DNA of 64,000 nt from Adenanthera pavonina (lineage: Eukaryota; Streptophyta; Magnoliopsida; Fabales; Fabaceae): assembly GCA_026686845.1 (NCBI GenBank), contig JAIVEN010000015.1, positions 23,913,501-23,977,500 on the forward strand, given 5' to 3'. Both the position numbers and the translations under genes were made by a program. Under the pieces are notes generated by a model. That model ran no database searches. It worked only from the letters and a program-made list of their open reading frames with translations, and was not told the DNA's origin. This document shows, in pieces, positions 35,941 through 46,450 of the stretch (the first letter of the stretch is position 1; every line of letters begins with the position of its first letter).

Positions 35941-38813
35941 CAAGTTACCACTTGAGATTTTCTACTATTCTGCAAAAATTCAGTAGGCTTCTTGCACATG
36001 CCTCAGTACAAAGTTGATGCTCTATTTCTAGAGCTCACACTTTCACTCTTTGCACTCTCACTTTGTGCTTCCCCAATCCCTTGTGATATCCCCTCACAAG
36101 AAAATCTTTCTTCCAGATAAAGATAAGATTGTGTATAGCTAATAAACTCTCTCAATCAGAGTGAATATGAAAGTTGGAGTATAAATATTGAAGTTTGAGA
36201 GTAAGATACTTTGAGTAGATGATTTGGCAGAGTTTTAGTATATACAAAGTTAAAAATTGTTTTCACAACTTCAAATGATGTTATATTTATAGATTTAGGT
36301 CTCAACTATACGTTAGAGACAAAATCTATCCGTTGGAGAAGTTATCCAATGGTTACTCTAAAAAACTATCCGTTAACCAACCGAATATAATGCTTCTGAC
36401 ATTCTGAAATTCAAATTTCCGTTGCTCAATAAACAAATTTCGCAGAAACCGAAGGCTAAAGACTTCATCATTGAATATCTGAAGTTCGTCTGTTGTGAAT
36501 CAAAATTCAAATTTTCATCTTTAGAAAATAATTGTATATTGGAACATACAAATTTCCATGTTTAAAGTTGTTCTATCAAGTGTGAACAGTAAATTCAATT
36601 TGCTACAGTGCCTTCAAAATTCGAATTTTGGAACCACAAAATTCGTCTGTCAGAAGCTGGTTCAATGAGGCACTATAGTTCATGAATTCGAAATTCAAAT
36701 TTTTAAAGGGCAAAGTTCGTCTGTCAGAGAGACTTCTTTTCAAACTTACTTTAAAATTCAAATTTATGAATATTGTCATTCGTATGTTAACATATCAACA
36801 CAACAGACTCACAAGCTTTGTTTCTGAAATTCAAATTTTCATGTTCAAAGTTCGTCTATCAGTGGGAAAATTTAAAGCTCTTTCTAAACTTGTTTTCAGA
36901 TGAACTTTGACATATTTTCAGATGAATTTTTCAATTTTCATAAGTTGCATTTTGTATGAAATTCTAATTTTCAACACCAAAGTTCGTCTGTCAGAGAGGG
37001 GCTCTTTTCAGAATCTTTTCAGACATAGGTCAAAGTTCAAATTTTTGGAATACAAAATTCATCTGTCAGAGAAGCCTCTCTTCGGACTTGTTCATTTTCA
37101 ATACGAAATTCAAATTTCCAAAGCCAAAGTTTGAATTTTCAAAACAGCAGATCAGTGTAAACCTTTCAAACTTCGTCTGTTGGAGGGTGTTTTTCAAATA
37201 TTCCATGAATTAACATAGAATCAAGGTTTTAAAACATCTTTTCACCAAATGAAAGTCTTTTACTCAAGTTAAAACATAACTAAACATTCTACATCTATTC
37301 TTGCACTGATTTCTCCAAATTTCTTCACTTGAAACCTTTTGTGCACCTTAGATATCTTTACTCCAAGCTCTTGAAGGTTGGTTTGGAATTATCAAAACAC
37401 TTGATTCAACAAAAAGTCTACCTACCTTCTACTTAATTCGTTCATTGCTCTTAAACTTTCATACTTACTCTTTTGAGAGAGTTTTAAGCTTTGATTTGCA
37501 AATTTCTACATACTTGTAGAAAGTACTTAGTGTGAGAAAATGCTAAGAGAGCTATTCTTAATCTTGTGTGAGAAAAGTAAGAGTTTTTAAGCTCAAAGCT
37601 CGAGCTAGAATTGTTCTGCAATTTTTGCAAAAACCCATTTGAATCTTGTTAGATATAGTGGAATAATCTCATGTAGTGACTTGAGGACTGGATATAGGAG
37701 AAGTAGAGCACCAAACCAAGATAATTCGGCTGAGTATTTTGTCTCTTTCTCTCTCTTTTGTTTGTCTATGATATACTCTATTTACACTTTATATATTTTA
37801 AATTCCCTTATTTTTAGAAAATTTTATATCACTCAATTCACCCTCCTCTTAGGTGCTAACTTTACTTATAATATGAAGATCGGTAATCCAATACAACCTG
37901 TCTTATAGTAAGTGTCATTTCACTTTTATCACATGATATCTAGATTAGGTATGAGACATAGAACTGTCACCTCATATTGCTTAACCATGCTTTCACGATC
38001 CTGAGTTCGACTAACTATAACAACAACAACAACATTCACCTTATCCCACTATGTGGGGTCGGCTACATGGATCATACAACGCCAATGAGCTCTATCAAAC
38101 GCCATCTCCTCAGATAAATCATTTCTCAAAAGGTCATTCCTTATAACTTCCCTTAGTGTCCTTTTTGGTCTTCCTCTACGCCTTTTGATCGGGCTCCAGG
38201 CCATTTGATCAACTCTCTTTACTAGCTCCTCTTGCTCTCTTCTTTGTACATGCCCAAACCACTTTAAACGATTTTTCATCATTTTCTCCTTGATAGGTGC
38301 TACCCCAACTTTCCTTCATATACAGTCATTTCGTATCTTATCCAATTTTGTATGACCACACATCCATCTCAACATTCTCATCTCTGCTACTCCCATCTTA
38401 TACTCTTGTTGTCCTTTCAAAGCCCAACATTCACTACCATATAACATTGCTGGCCTTATAGCTGTTCTATAAAATTTTCCTTTAAGCTTAGTAGGTATCT
38501 TGCGGTCACAAATAACTCCTGTTACTTTCCTCCACTTTAACCACCCAGCTTATATCCTATGCATAACATCCCCATCAATTTCGCCATTATTCTATAAAAT
38601 CGACCCCAAATATTTAAACTTTGACACCTCAGGGATGATTTGCTCTCCAACTTTTACCTCTGAATCATTTCTAATTGCCCTCTTATTAAATTTGCAATGC
38701 ATATATTCTATCCTGCTTCTACTCAGACGAAAACCTTTTGATTCCAAAGTATGTCTCCATAATTCAAGTTTAGAGTTGACCTCTTCTCTTGAGTCCTCAA
38801 TTAAAACTATATC

Positions 38814-40528
38814 TGTTGAATCAAGAGTTTTGATGATTCCAAACCAACACTCAAGAGCTTGGATTGAAGATATCAAAGGAGATCAAAGTTGTTTCAAGTG
38901 AAGATTTTCTGAGTATTTGCTGTTAGATCTCTTTAGTTTAAGTTGTGATTGGGTAAAAAATTTTGATTTAAGAAAAAGATGTTTTCAAACCTTGATTTGA
39001 AATTAAATCTTTACTTATTTGAAAAGCACTCTAAAACAGACGAAGTTTGAAAGTTTAACTGAACTGTCAAGTTGGAAATTCGAATTTTGCCTTTGGACAT
39101 TCGAATTTCGAGCTAAAACTGAATAAGTCTGAACAGGTGTCTCTTTGTTAGACGAATTTTGGCCATTCAAAATTTGAATTTTCATCAAGTCTGAAAGAAG
39201 CCTTTTAGTGACAGACGAACTTCACAGTTTCAAAATTCGAATTTCAGACAAAATGCAATTTGTGAAAACCAAAAAAAATTCGTCTGAAACTACGTTAAAG
39301 TTCATCTGAAATCAAGAAGAAATTGAGTTTGAAAAATGCTCTCTGACAGAAGAACTTTGACTTAGCAACATTCGAATTTTCATGTAAGTCTGAAAGGAGC
39401 TTCTTTGTGACATTCGAATTTCACTCTTTCAAAATTCGAATTTCAGACAAAACACAACTTGAGAAAACAGAAGAAATTCGTCTGAAACTATGTTAAAGTT
39501 CATCTGAAATCAAGAAGAAATTAAGTTTCAAAATTGGTCTCTGACAGACGAATTTCACTCTGTCAAAATTTGAATTTCGAAAGAAGTGAACTACTATGCC
39601 TCTTTGAAAGTTCAATGGACAGACGAATTTTGGGCATCCAAAATTCGAATTTCGAGGGTACTGTAGCAAATTGAAAACACTGTTCATGATTTACAGAAAA
39701 ACTTTCTTCTTAAAAATTCGTATGTCACATTGTGAAAATATTTTATAAATTTCAAAATTCGAATTTCACTTTATGGGCAGACGAACTTCGTATTTTAACA
39801 TTAGAAGCTTTAACCTTCGGTTCCTTCGAAATTCGTCTGTTGACCAACCAAAATTCGAATTTCAGTGTGTCAGAAACATTAAATACGGTTGGTAAACGGA
39901 TAGTTTTTCAGAGTAACCGTTGGATAACTTCCCCAATGGATAGTTTAAGTCTCTAACGGATACTTGAGACCTAAAACTATAAAAGTAACATCATTTGAAG
40001 TTGTGGGTAACGAATCAAACTTGTATATACCGAATTTCTACTGAATCTTCATCTCAAAAGTTTTTACCCTCTCAACTTCATTATCTGTACTTTAACCTTC
40101 ATATCTACTCTATTCAAGAGAGTTGTATCTTTGTAAACAATCTACTCTTCATCTGGAAGATAGATTTACTTGTGAGGGGAATTCACAAGGGGATTGGGAA
40201 GCACATAGAGAAAGTGCTTAGAGAGTTTGAGAGAGCTCAGAAACAGAGCATACTCATGTACTGTGGCATTAGCAAGAAGCCCATTGAAATTCTTGCTGTA
40301 TAGTGGATAAATCTCAAGAGTTATCTTGGGGACTGGACGTAGGTCAAGTGGATAGACCGAACCAGGATAAATCACTGAGTTTTCTTCTCCTTATCCTTAC
40401 TTATCAGCGTACTCTGTTTTACTCATTGCTTTCATTATACTGTGATATCTTCACCCACTTCACTTTGTACAGAGAAATTTCAATCGTCCCAATTCACCCC
40501 CCCTCTTGGGAAGTCAGCCTTGTTAACA
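38814..40528 (+). mobile_element. Solo LTR E (1,715 bp, same family as B), TSD ATATC
   Basis: Starts TGTTGAATCAAGAGTTTTG and ends GCCTTGTTAACA. ATATC flanks it at 38809-38813 and 40529-40533. It is collinear with the LTRs of B, closer to B than to A or D, and in the opposite orientation to B. No internal retrotransposon sequence remains. Confidence 0.95.
39978..39985 (+). promoter_or_regulatory. TATA box of solo LTR E
   Basis: TATAAAAG, equivalent to 34759-34766 in element B. If still active, the solo LTR would drive rightward transcription, antisense to the host LINE. Confidence 0.5.
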
Positions 40529-43500
40529 ATATCATCTGTGAAGAGCATACACTTTGGAATTTCTTCCTGTATATGTTCTGTAAGAACATCCAAAACTAGA
40601 TCAAATAAGTATAGACTCAAAGAAGATCTTTGATGTAAGCCTATTGTTATAGGGAAGTCCTTTGTCACACCTCCAGGGGTTCTCACACTTGTTGTTACCC
40701 CCTCATACATATCCTTTATGGCTCAAATATAAGCCACATGGACACCTTTTTTCTCTATTACTTTCCACAATACATCTCTTGGTACTCTATCATAGGCTTT
40801 TTTTAAATCAATAAAAACCATATGCAAGTCTCTCTCTTTACTCCGGTATCTTTCAATCAAACCCCTTAATAAATAAATAGCCTTTGTTGTAGACAGTCCT
40901 AGCATAAATCCAAATTGGTTTTCTGAAATACAAGACTCAGATATGAGACTCCTTTCTGAGTCTATGCTCAATCACTCTTTCCCAAAGTTTCATGGTATGA
41001 CTCATGAGTTTTATCCCCCGATAATTAGCACAATTTTGAATATCCCCCTTATTCTTGTATATGGGCACTATAGTGCTCTTTCTCCATTCCTCTGGCATTT
41101 TCTTGGACCTTAAAATCTTGTTAAATAACTTAGTGAGCCACCAAAGCCCCTTTTCTCCTAAACACTTCCAAACTTCGATAGGAATACCATCGGGACCAAT
41201 GGCTTTACCATTATCTATTCTTTTAAGAGCTTCTTTCACCTCTCCAACCCGAATCCTACGATAGAAATTCAAATTGAGATCATCTTCATGGGTTGTTAGT
41301 TCTTCAGTATCAATAGTCATATCCAATCCATTACTAAAAAGCTTATAAAAGTAGCTCTCCCATCTTTCTTTGATATCATCATCTGCAACTAAAATTTTTT
41401 CGTCTTCATCCTTAATGCATCTTACTTGGTCCAAATCTCTTGACTTTCTTTCCCTTCTCTTGGTAATTTTGTAAATCTTATATTCACCATTCTTTATTCC
41501 TAAATCCTGGTAGAATTCCTCAAAAGCTTTAGATCTAGCCTCGCTCACTGCTTTCTTAGTCTCCTTTTTAGCCAACCGATAACATTTCCAATTTTCATCG
41601 TTATTGCATAGGTGCAGGGCTTTAAAACACTCTTTCTTATATTTGACCTTCTCCTGCACACTCTCATTCCACCACCAAGATTCTTTATCCCTAGGTCCAA
41701 AACCTTTAGATTCACCCAATACTGCTTTAGCGGTATCCCTGATCCTTTTAGCCATCTCATCTCACAAGATGTTAGCACTTCCTTGCAAGTCCCAATTACT
41801 TTCCTCCATAACTTTCCTCGTAAAGGTCACTTGTTTCTCACCTTTTAGTTGCTACCCGCTTAATCCTAGGATTTAAAGCTTTTCGACTTTTCAGTTTACG
41901 ATTTTTAACTATCACATCCAGGACCAAGGCCCTATGTTGTGAAGTTAAACTCTTACCAGGGATTACTTTGCAGTCTTTACAAGTTGTTCTATCTGAGTTC
42001 CTTACCAAAAAGAAGTCAATTTGTAACCTTTGGACTCCACTCTTATATGTAATTAAATGCTCCTCCCGCTTCTTGAAACAGGTGTTCACAATCGTGAGGT
42101 TGTAAGCCATTGAAAAATCAAGAATGGAATGTCCCTCCTCATTTACTTCTCCAAAGCCATAACCACCGTGAGCTCCCATATATTACCTTGTCTCTTTTCC
42201 CACATGACCATTAAGGTCCCCCCGAATGATGATCTTTTCCTCTTGTGGGATATCTTGAACCAAGCCCTCCAGATCTTCCCAAAACTTTTCCTTAACATGT
42301 GCGTCCAACCCTACTGGAGGTGCATAAGCACTAATAATATTAAGTGTATCATGTCCAATAGTCAATTTTAAGGATAGGATCCTATCTCCAATTCTTCTGA
42401 CTCCTACCACATTATTTTTCCAGTCTTTGTCCATAATAATACCAACTCCATTCCTTGCTCTAACATTCCCTACATATCAAAGTTTATAACCAGTAGTGTC
42501 TAACTCCTTAGCCTTTTCTCTCACCCATTTAGTTTCTTGAAGACATAAGATGTTAATTCTCCTTCGAATCATAGCATCCACCACCTCCATAGATTTACTT
42601 GTTAACGTACCAATATTCCAAGAACCAAATCTAATCTTGCTTTTCTGGGCTAACTTCTTTACCCACATCCGTCCAGCATGATGTGGGAACCCTTACTCAT
42701 TTAACACTACACCCGAGCACTGATGTAGTGGCTCTAGCTCATTTGACACTACATTCGAGCCATACAGCGCGTTACTTCTGGGCAACGACCTAGCCTTAGC
42801 ACATATACATCTTTGATTCATGTCATAAGATTCGACAGATTTTTATGTTGGCTGTCGAGGGCCTAACACAACCCTCCTCCTTTACCCGGGCTTGGGACCA
42901 GCTATGACACTACATAGGCAAAGTTGAGATTTGACAGGCTCAAAGAATCCTAGCTAAGTTTGACTAACTAAACAAATGAAAACTCCTTTTCATTTGAGCA
43001 CAATAATGTATTTCTCAGTCTTACTCCATCGCGGGGTCTATAGACATATCTCTTGTATTAAAAGGGACAAATTTCATCTTAATCACTCAACATCCACTGC
43101 ATGAATCTCATTGTATCTAAACATAACCTACATCATCACTTGGTTAAAAAATGACTTATAATATCCCAAGATACAATGTTTATCATGTAGGAATCTATGG
43201 AGATCTCAGATCTGAGGACTAAATGGCACAACTATATATAAGATACACTAATGATTTAGTCCATGTAGCTATCTCATGGTGAGTCGATCTAGCACCTTGG
43301 TCTCCAACAATGTGCCTATAATCTTGATTTATATATCAATACATGATCATCAATCAAGATCTTACTAGTCTTAATTCATCATTATTCCCACAATGATGAT
43401 CGACTAGGGACATTTAGAATAATTATTATATAATTATTCATGGATCCTATTATAAAGAAAACATGTAAACAATATAATAGAGATAACAAGAAAACTTTTA

Positions 43501-43558
43501 AGAAAGATAATGTCTGCATCCAAATGATTGGCTTAGGGCATAATCTCCAATAGACTTA

Positions 43559-44480
43559 TCCTGTGTTGTAAAGGTGGAAAGAGTATCATCAATAGCAATT
43601 TCCTTGCCCTTGGAAGCATCGGTGGTAATGGGATCGCAAAAATAACTATCTTCCTTCTTCTAAGAGAGATTACATTTACACCACCATGACTTGGGTTAGG
43701 ATTCTGCTGGGTCACAACATTGGGATTAACTACCATTTAAGACAATAGCTTGTTTGAGCCTTTGCATGTTGCTCAGGGTATTTGATAATTGGTCAATCTA
43801 AGTCTAAATTGTCAGGATATCTTGTCTATGCTACAAATCCTTTTATTGTTGCTCCCTATCTTTCTGATTAAACTTGTCCATCAAAAGCTTCAATAAATTG
43901 TCCAGTTTTCCCTTTAATTTAGAGCTCTCATCTTGAACAGGTGCATTTTGCCTAACTAGTTGATACACTTGACTACTAGAACAAGCATCATAATTGAGCC
44001 TAGCTTGCTACAGTTGGCTATTATCATAACTAAGATTTGGGTGATCACACACCATCTATGATTGTATATGTTCAAGTATGGATCATATATTTGGCCACCC
44101 TAATTCATTGGCTTAGAAGGGAAGATGGCATTACAAGGCTTGACTCTGTCATTCATGAATGGGCTCCATTAGTAGTATGAGTGGCTAGTAAACAAATGGA
44201 GCAAAGAGGACCAATCATAGCTGAAGATGTAGGTTGTGGGTAAATGAGCTAGAAGACCACATAAAGTTGGCCACATTAGCTGAGCCTAAAGCTAAAGCAT
44301 AGCTATCTTTTCCATACAGGATTGCAGCCTATCAATCTTGCTCTTAAGTTGAGAATCAGAAACTAAAGAACTCAACCCAACTTAATTCACTCGAGCTTGC
44401 TATTTTAAGCCAAATTGCTGGGCATTTTGTGATTTCTTCTCAACCAAATTCCTGGCACTATCAATTTCTCTTCCACCCAT
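43559..44480 (-). pseudogene. Ty3/gypsy gag relic
   Basis: Minus-strand reading in broken frames gives YDPYLNIYNHRW followed, after a one-base shift, by HPNLSYDN (44020-44110), the mark of plant Tat/Athila-type Gag (DPYSNTYNPGWRDHPNFSY in the family). Further down, SKLKGKLDNLLKLLMDKFNQ and LSNTLSNMQRLKQ (43740-43930) fit the same region. X2 interrupts the relic at 43553, so any continuation would lie left of 13288, where I cannot recognise it. Confidence 0.7.
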
Positions 44481-45706
44481 CACCAAAATCCTTCATCTTT
44501 CATCACTTCTAACTTTCTTCTTCCATGTTTCTTTAGATTTCATGCATCATTTTTCAAGAATAGTTCAAGGCTGCGAGTTGTTCTTCACCCACACATCAAA
44601 TCTGAGTTTCTCCACTTTTCTCACAACTTTACATCACCAAACTAGTCCAACCACCATTTCCATCTCCTTTCTTGTTCAAGGCCATGACTTCTATGGTTGT
44701 AAGTGGTGGTGATTTTGTTGCTAACATGGAGGGGTGAGTTTATAGTGGGAGCTTAGCATGGAGCTTAGAGGATGAACAACAAGGGCTATGGATTGCAAAG
44801 CTTGCATGGGGATAATTATTTCTCTTCTTTTCCACTCTATTTATGTTTTTCTTAGACTAGATTAGGATTGAGAATTCTTGATGATTTTGGTTTAAGATTG
44901 ATGTAATTGTGGTCCTTAATTTGTTGGATTATATATGGTTGATACTGTAGACCATTGGATTGTTGGATTGGCTCTCGTAGGATTGAAATTTGATTATGGA
45001 ATGACTAAGCTTAGTTATGATCAAAATGCCCATTGTGTATCTTTCATGTAGTCATGGGTTTAGCTCTTAAATTATCATAGTTAGTGTTTAATTCGGTATG
45101 TTGAATGCTTGATTATATGTTGAAATTACAAAATGGGGAATGGTTATGGTTTGTATGTAAATTTCGGTCAAGCTATGTATTAGTGTATCCATGCATTTTT
45201 CTTTGTCAATTGTGTGGAATTGATGATGCCTTGTAGGTGTTTGTGAAATTGCCTAGGTGGAGTGCCTATTCTAGGTAGTGTTGCATGCATTCTACATTAA
45301 GGTTAATTAATGGACTAAAATTGAGTGAAGCGCATTGTTATGAATTGGTTATTACTATCCTCATTTTAAGAAGCCATTAGCATTCCCCCATGTGAAATGA
45401 TAGGTTACCACCTCTCTCATACATTTTTACATCCATCCATTTTATTTTGCATGGCTTTTGCTCTCTTTAATTTCTTAGTTTAGTGTTTAGTTTTAGTTCA
45501 TTAAATTTCATATTTACTTTTCAAGTCATAAACCCACCTTTTCAGCTACTTAGTTTCATTTACTTGCATTGCATTTTAAGACATTGTATTCCTCTCATTA
45601 GTTTAGGTTAGTTGCACTCATTTTCCCCTCATTTGCATACATTGTCCTACAATTCACTCTAGCAGAATCCTATGTTGGTTTCATAAGTAGAGATCATGAA
45701 AAATTT
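44481..45706. other. Non-coding stretch, possible gypsy LTR or leader relic
   Basis: No gene is seen. The pyrimidine-rich start (44490-44660) and later phrases about leader length upstream of the gag relic suggest the 5' LTR/leader of the same gypsy element, but no LTR ends or duplication were found. Confidence 0.35.
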
Positions 45707-46064
45707 TGTTATGAAACTAAGTAAAAGATAAATAGCAACAGCATAAAAGTAAGAGACAATTGTAGAAAGAACAATGGAGGGAGTATTTCTTATTCCTTTT
45801 CAAGGGCATCAAATATGTTATACTTCACTTTTATTTATAGGCCTTAAAGCCTTAAATTCTAACCCCAAAGTTACATTGGAATAATTCTACATAATGGTGC
45901 AATTCATAACCTTTGAGGGTTATATATATTAATCATGAAAAAACTTATAAGAAATTATTCATTTTGATTATGAAGGTTATGAAATTTTAAAGGTGGAATT
46001 CCAAAGGACAATTCTTAGGAGTTCTTATGGACATCCACTTATAAAATTATAATATTTCATAACA
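45707..46064 (-). repeat. Short Ty1/copia LTR (358 bp)
   Basis: The ends form a perfect 10-base inverted repeat, TGTTATGAAA and TTTCATAACA. On the minus strand a purine-rich CATCCAATGGGG precedes it, consistent with a polypurine tract, so this is the 3' LTR of a minus-strand element. The second LTR was not found before 50 kb. Confidence 0.75.
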
Positions 46065-46450
46065 CCCCATTGGATGTCCATAACAAATATTGCACCTCAT
46101 TAAAATCATATTAGGAAAAATCCAATGGAACAAAAGCCTAGTGAAGGAAAAATAATACACAATATTTACAAAAATATCAAAAGCTGCCTCATTAAAAGCC
46201 TTACCAAGAAAACCTAGTGGAACAAAACCTTAGTTAAGGGAAAAAGAGTACAACATGACTTTTACTCCCCTGATGACAATGTCACTTCTTGTTCTTGAAT
46301 AGTTGAATCCTAAGAATAGGCATCAATTTCTCTAATATGATCACAATTGTTGATGTCTTTGTGAATGAATCTTCCTTTTAGTTGAGTTATGTATGATGCA
46401 TTGCCTTTGTATAATATTTTGGAATATTTTTCTTTATACATATCTTCAAG
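46065..46450 (-). pseudogene. Copia 3' internal region with RNase H relic
   Basis: Minus reading near 46335-46445 gives ILYKGNASYITQLKGRFIHKD, which parallels the IYEDNAACIAQLKGGYIKGD-type segment of copia RNase H, with the catalytic Asp replaced. Between this and the LTR lies the non-coding 3' tail found in this type of element (AGTACAACATGACTTTTACTC at about 46247-46267). The rest of pol is not recognisable. Confidence 0.65.

Larger units (their letters stand above)
15798..37411 (-). mobile_element. Element C: Ty1/copia retrotransposon (SIRE-like), hosting B, TSD AAAAG
   Basis: The 3' LTR is at 15798-17466 and the 5' LTR at 23818-24000 plus 35946-37411, with gag, pol and part of the extra ORF between. 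AAAAG flanks the element at 15793-15797 and 37412-37416. Without B it is about 9.67 kb. Three deletions mark it: the inner end of the 3' LTR through the extra ORF C-terminus (junction 17466/17467), the outer ~24 bases of the 5' LTR beside the primer site, and about 300 bases of gag. It was inserted in LTR D. Confidence 0.92.
23818..37411 (-). repeat. 5' LTR of element C, split by element B
   Basis: The pieces are 23818-24000 and 35946-37411, 1,649 bp together, lacking about 24 bases at the inner end. The outer end is GATTCAACA at 37403-37411. B lies within it, flanked by CAAGT at 23996-24000 and 35941-35945. A TATA-like site TATAAATA reads minus at 36284-36291. Confidence 0.92.
14726..37870 (+). 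mobile_element. Solo LTR D (old SIRE-like copia LTR), split by C, TSD ATATG
   Basis: The pieces 14726-15797 and 37417-37870 (1,526 bp together) form one copia LTR in plus orientation. Its start TGTTAATTCAAATAGTTTT parallels the start of solo LTR E, and its later blocks (for example GGACTGGATATAGGAGAAG versus GGACTGGACGTAGGTCAAG) stay collinear with E. ATATG flanks it at 14721-14725 and 37871-37875. The expected final CA has decayed. It is strongly diverged, so it is older than C and B. Confidence 0.82.
38049..42668 (-). pseudogene. RTE LINE polyprotein: endonuclease and reverse transcriptase
   Basis: Minus order: apurinic-type endonuclease (42668 down to about 41840) with FGSWNIGTL, LQETKW and GDLNGHVG; a linker with LITYKSGVQRLQIDFFL; RT (41755 down to 40534) with GKAIGPDGIPIEVWKC, STIVPIYKNKGD, NYRGIKL and FIDLKKAYDRVPR; and the catalytic box FTDDI at the break. 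After E the frame resumes with VLIEDSREE (38592-38813) and ends with MKNRLKWFGHVQRR and HVADPT (38049). It nicks target DNA and primes reverse transcription there. At least five stops or shifts and the LTR insertion inactivate it. Confidence 0.9.
38018..42962 (-). mobile_element. RTE-type LINE, hosting solo LTR E, TSD GACTAACTA
   Basis: About 3.2 kb without E. The 3' end (left) has the TTGTTGTTGTTGTTATA-type tail on the minus strand after a block ending in GTGGGGTCGGCTACATGGATC, typical of plant RTE elements. GACTAACTA flanks it at 38009-38017 and 42963-42971. It lies in X2. The 5' untranslated part (42680-42962) carries the GGTCCCAAGCCCGGG block typical of these elements. Near full length, with scattered stops. 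Confidence 0.9.
13288..43553 (-). mobile_element. Solo LTR X2, split by nested insertions, TSD GACTT
   Basis: X2 is homologous to X1 in reverse orientation. Its pieces are 13288-14725, 37876-38017 and 42972-43553, about 2.16 kb in all. Successive X1 blocks can be followed across both interruptions: the block at 2600-2625 of X1 matches across the D insertion, and the block at 2440-2480 matches across the LINE. The left end is TGTTGGGATT; the right end has decayed from CCAACA to CCAATA at 43553. The sequence GACTT flanks it at 13283-13287 and 43554-43558. It holds no genes of its own. Confidence 0.88.

Noticed and set aside
15798..37411. An endogenous pararetrovirus (caulimovirus-type) insertion
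   Set aside because: Integrase with DDE motifs, integrase ahead of RT, LTRs, primer site, polypurine tract and 5-bp duplications all fit Ty1/copia.
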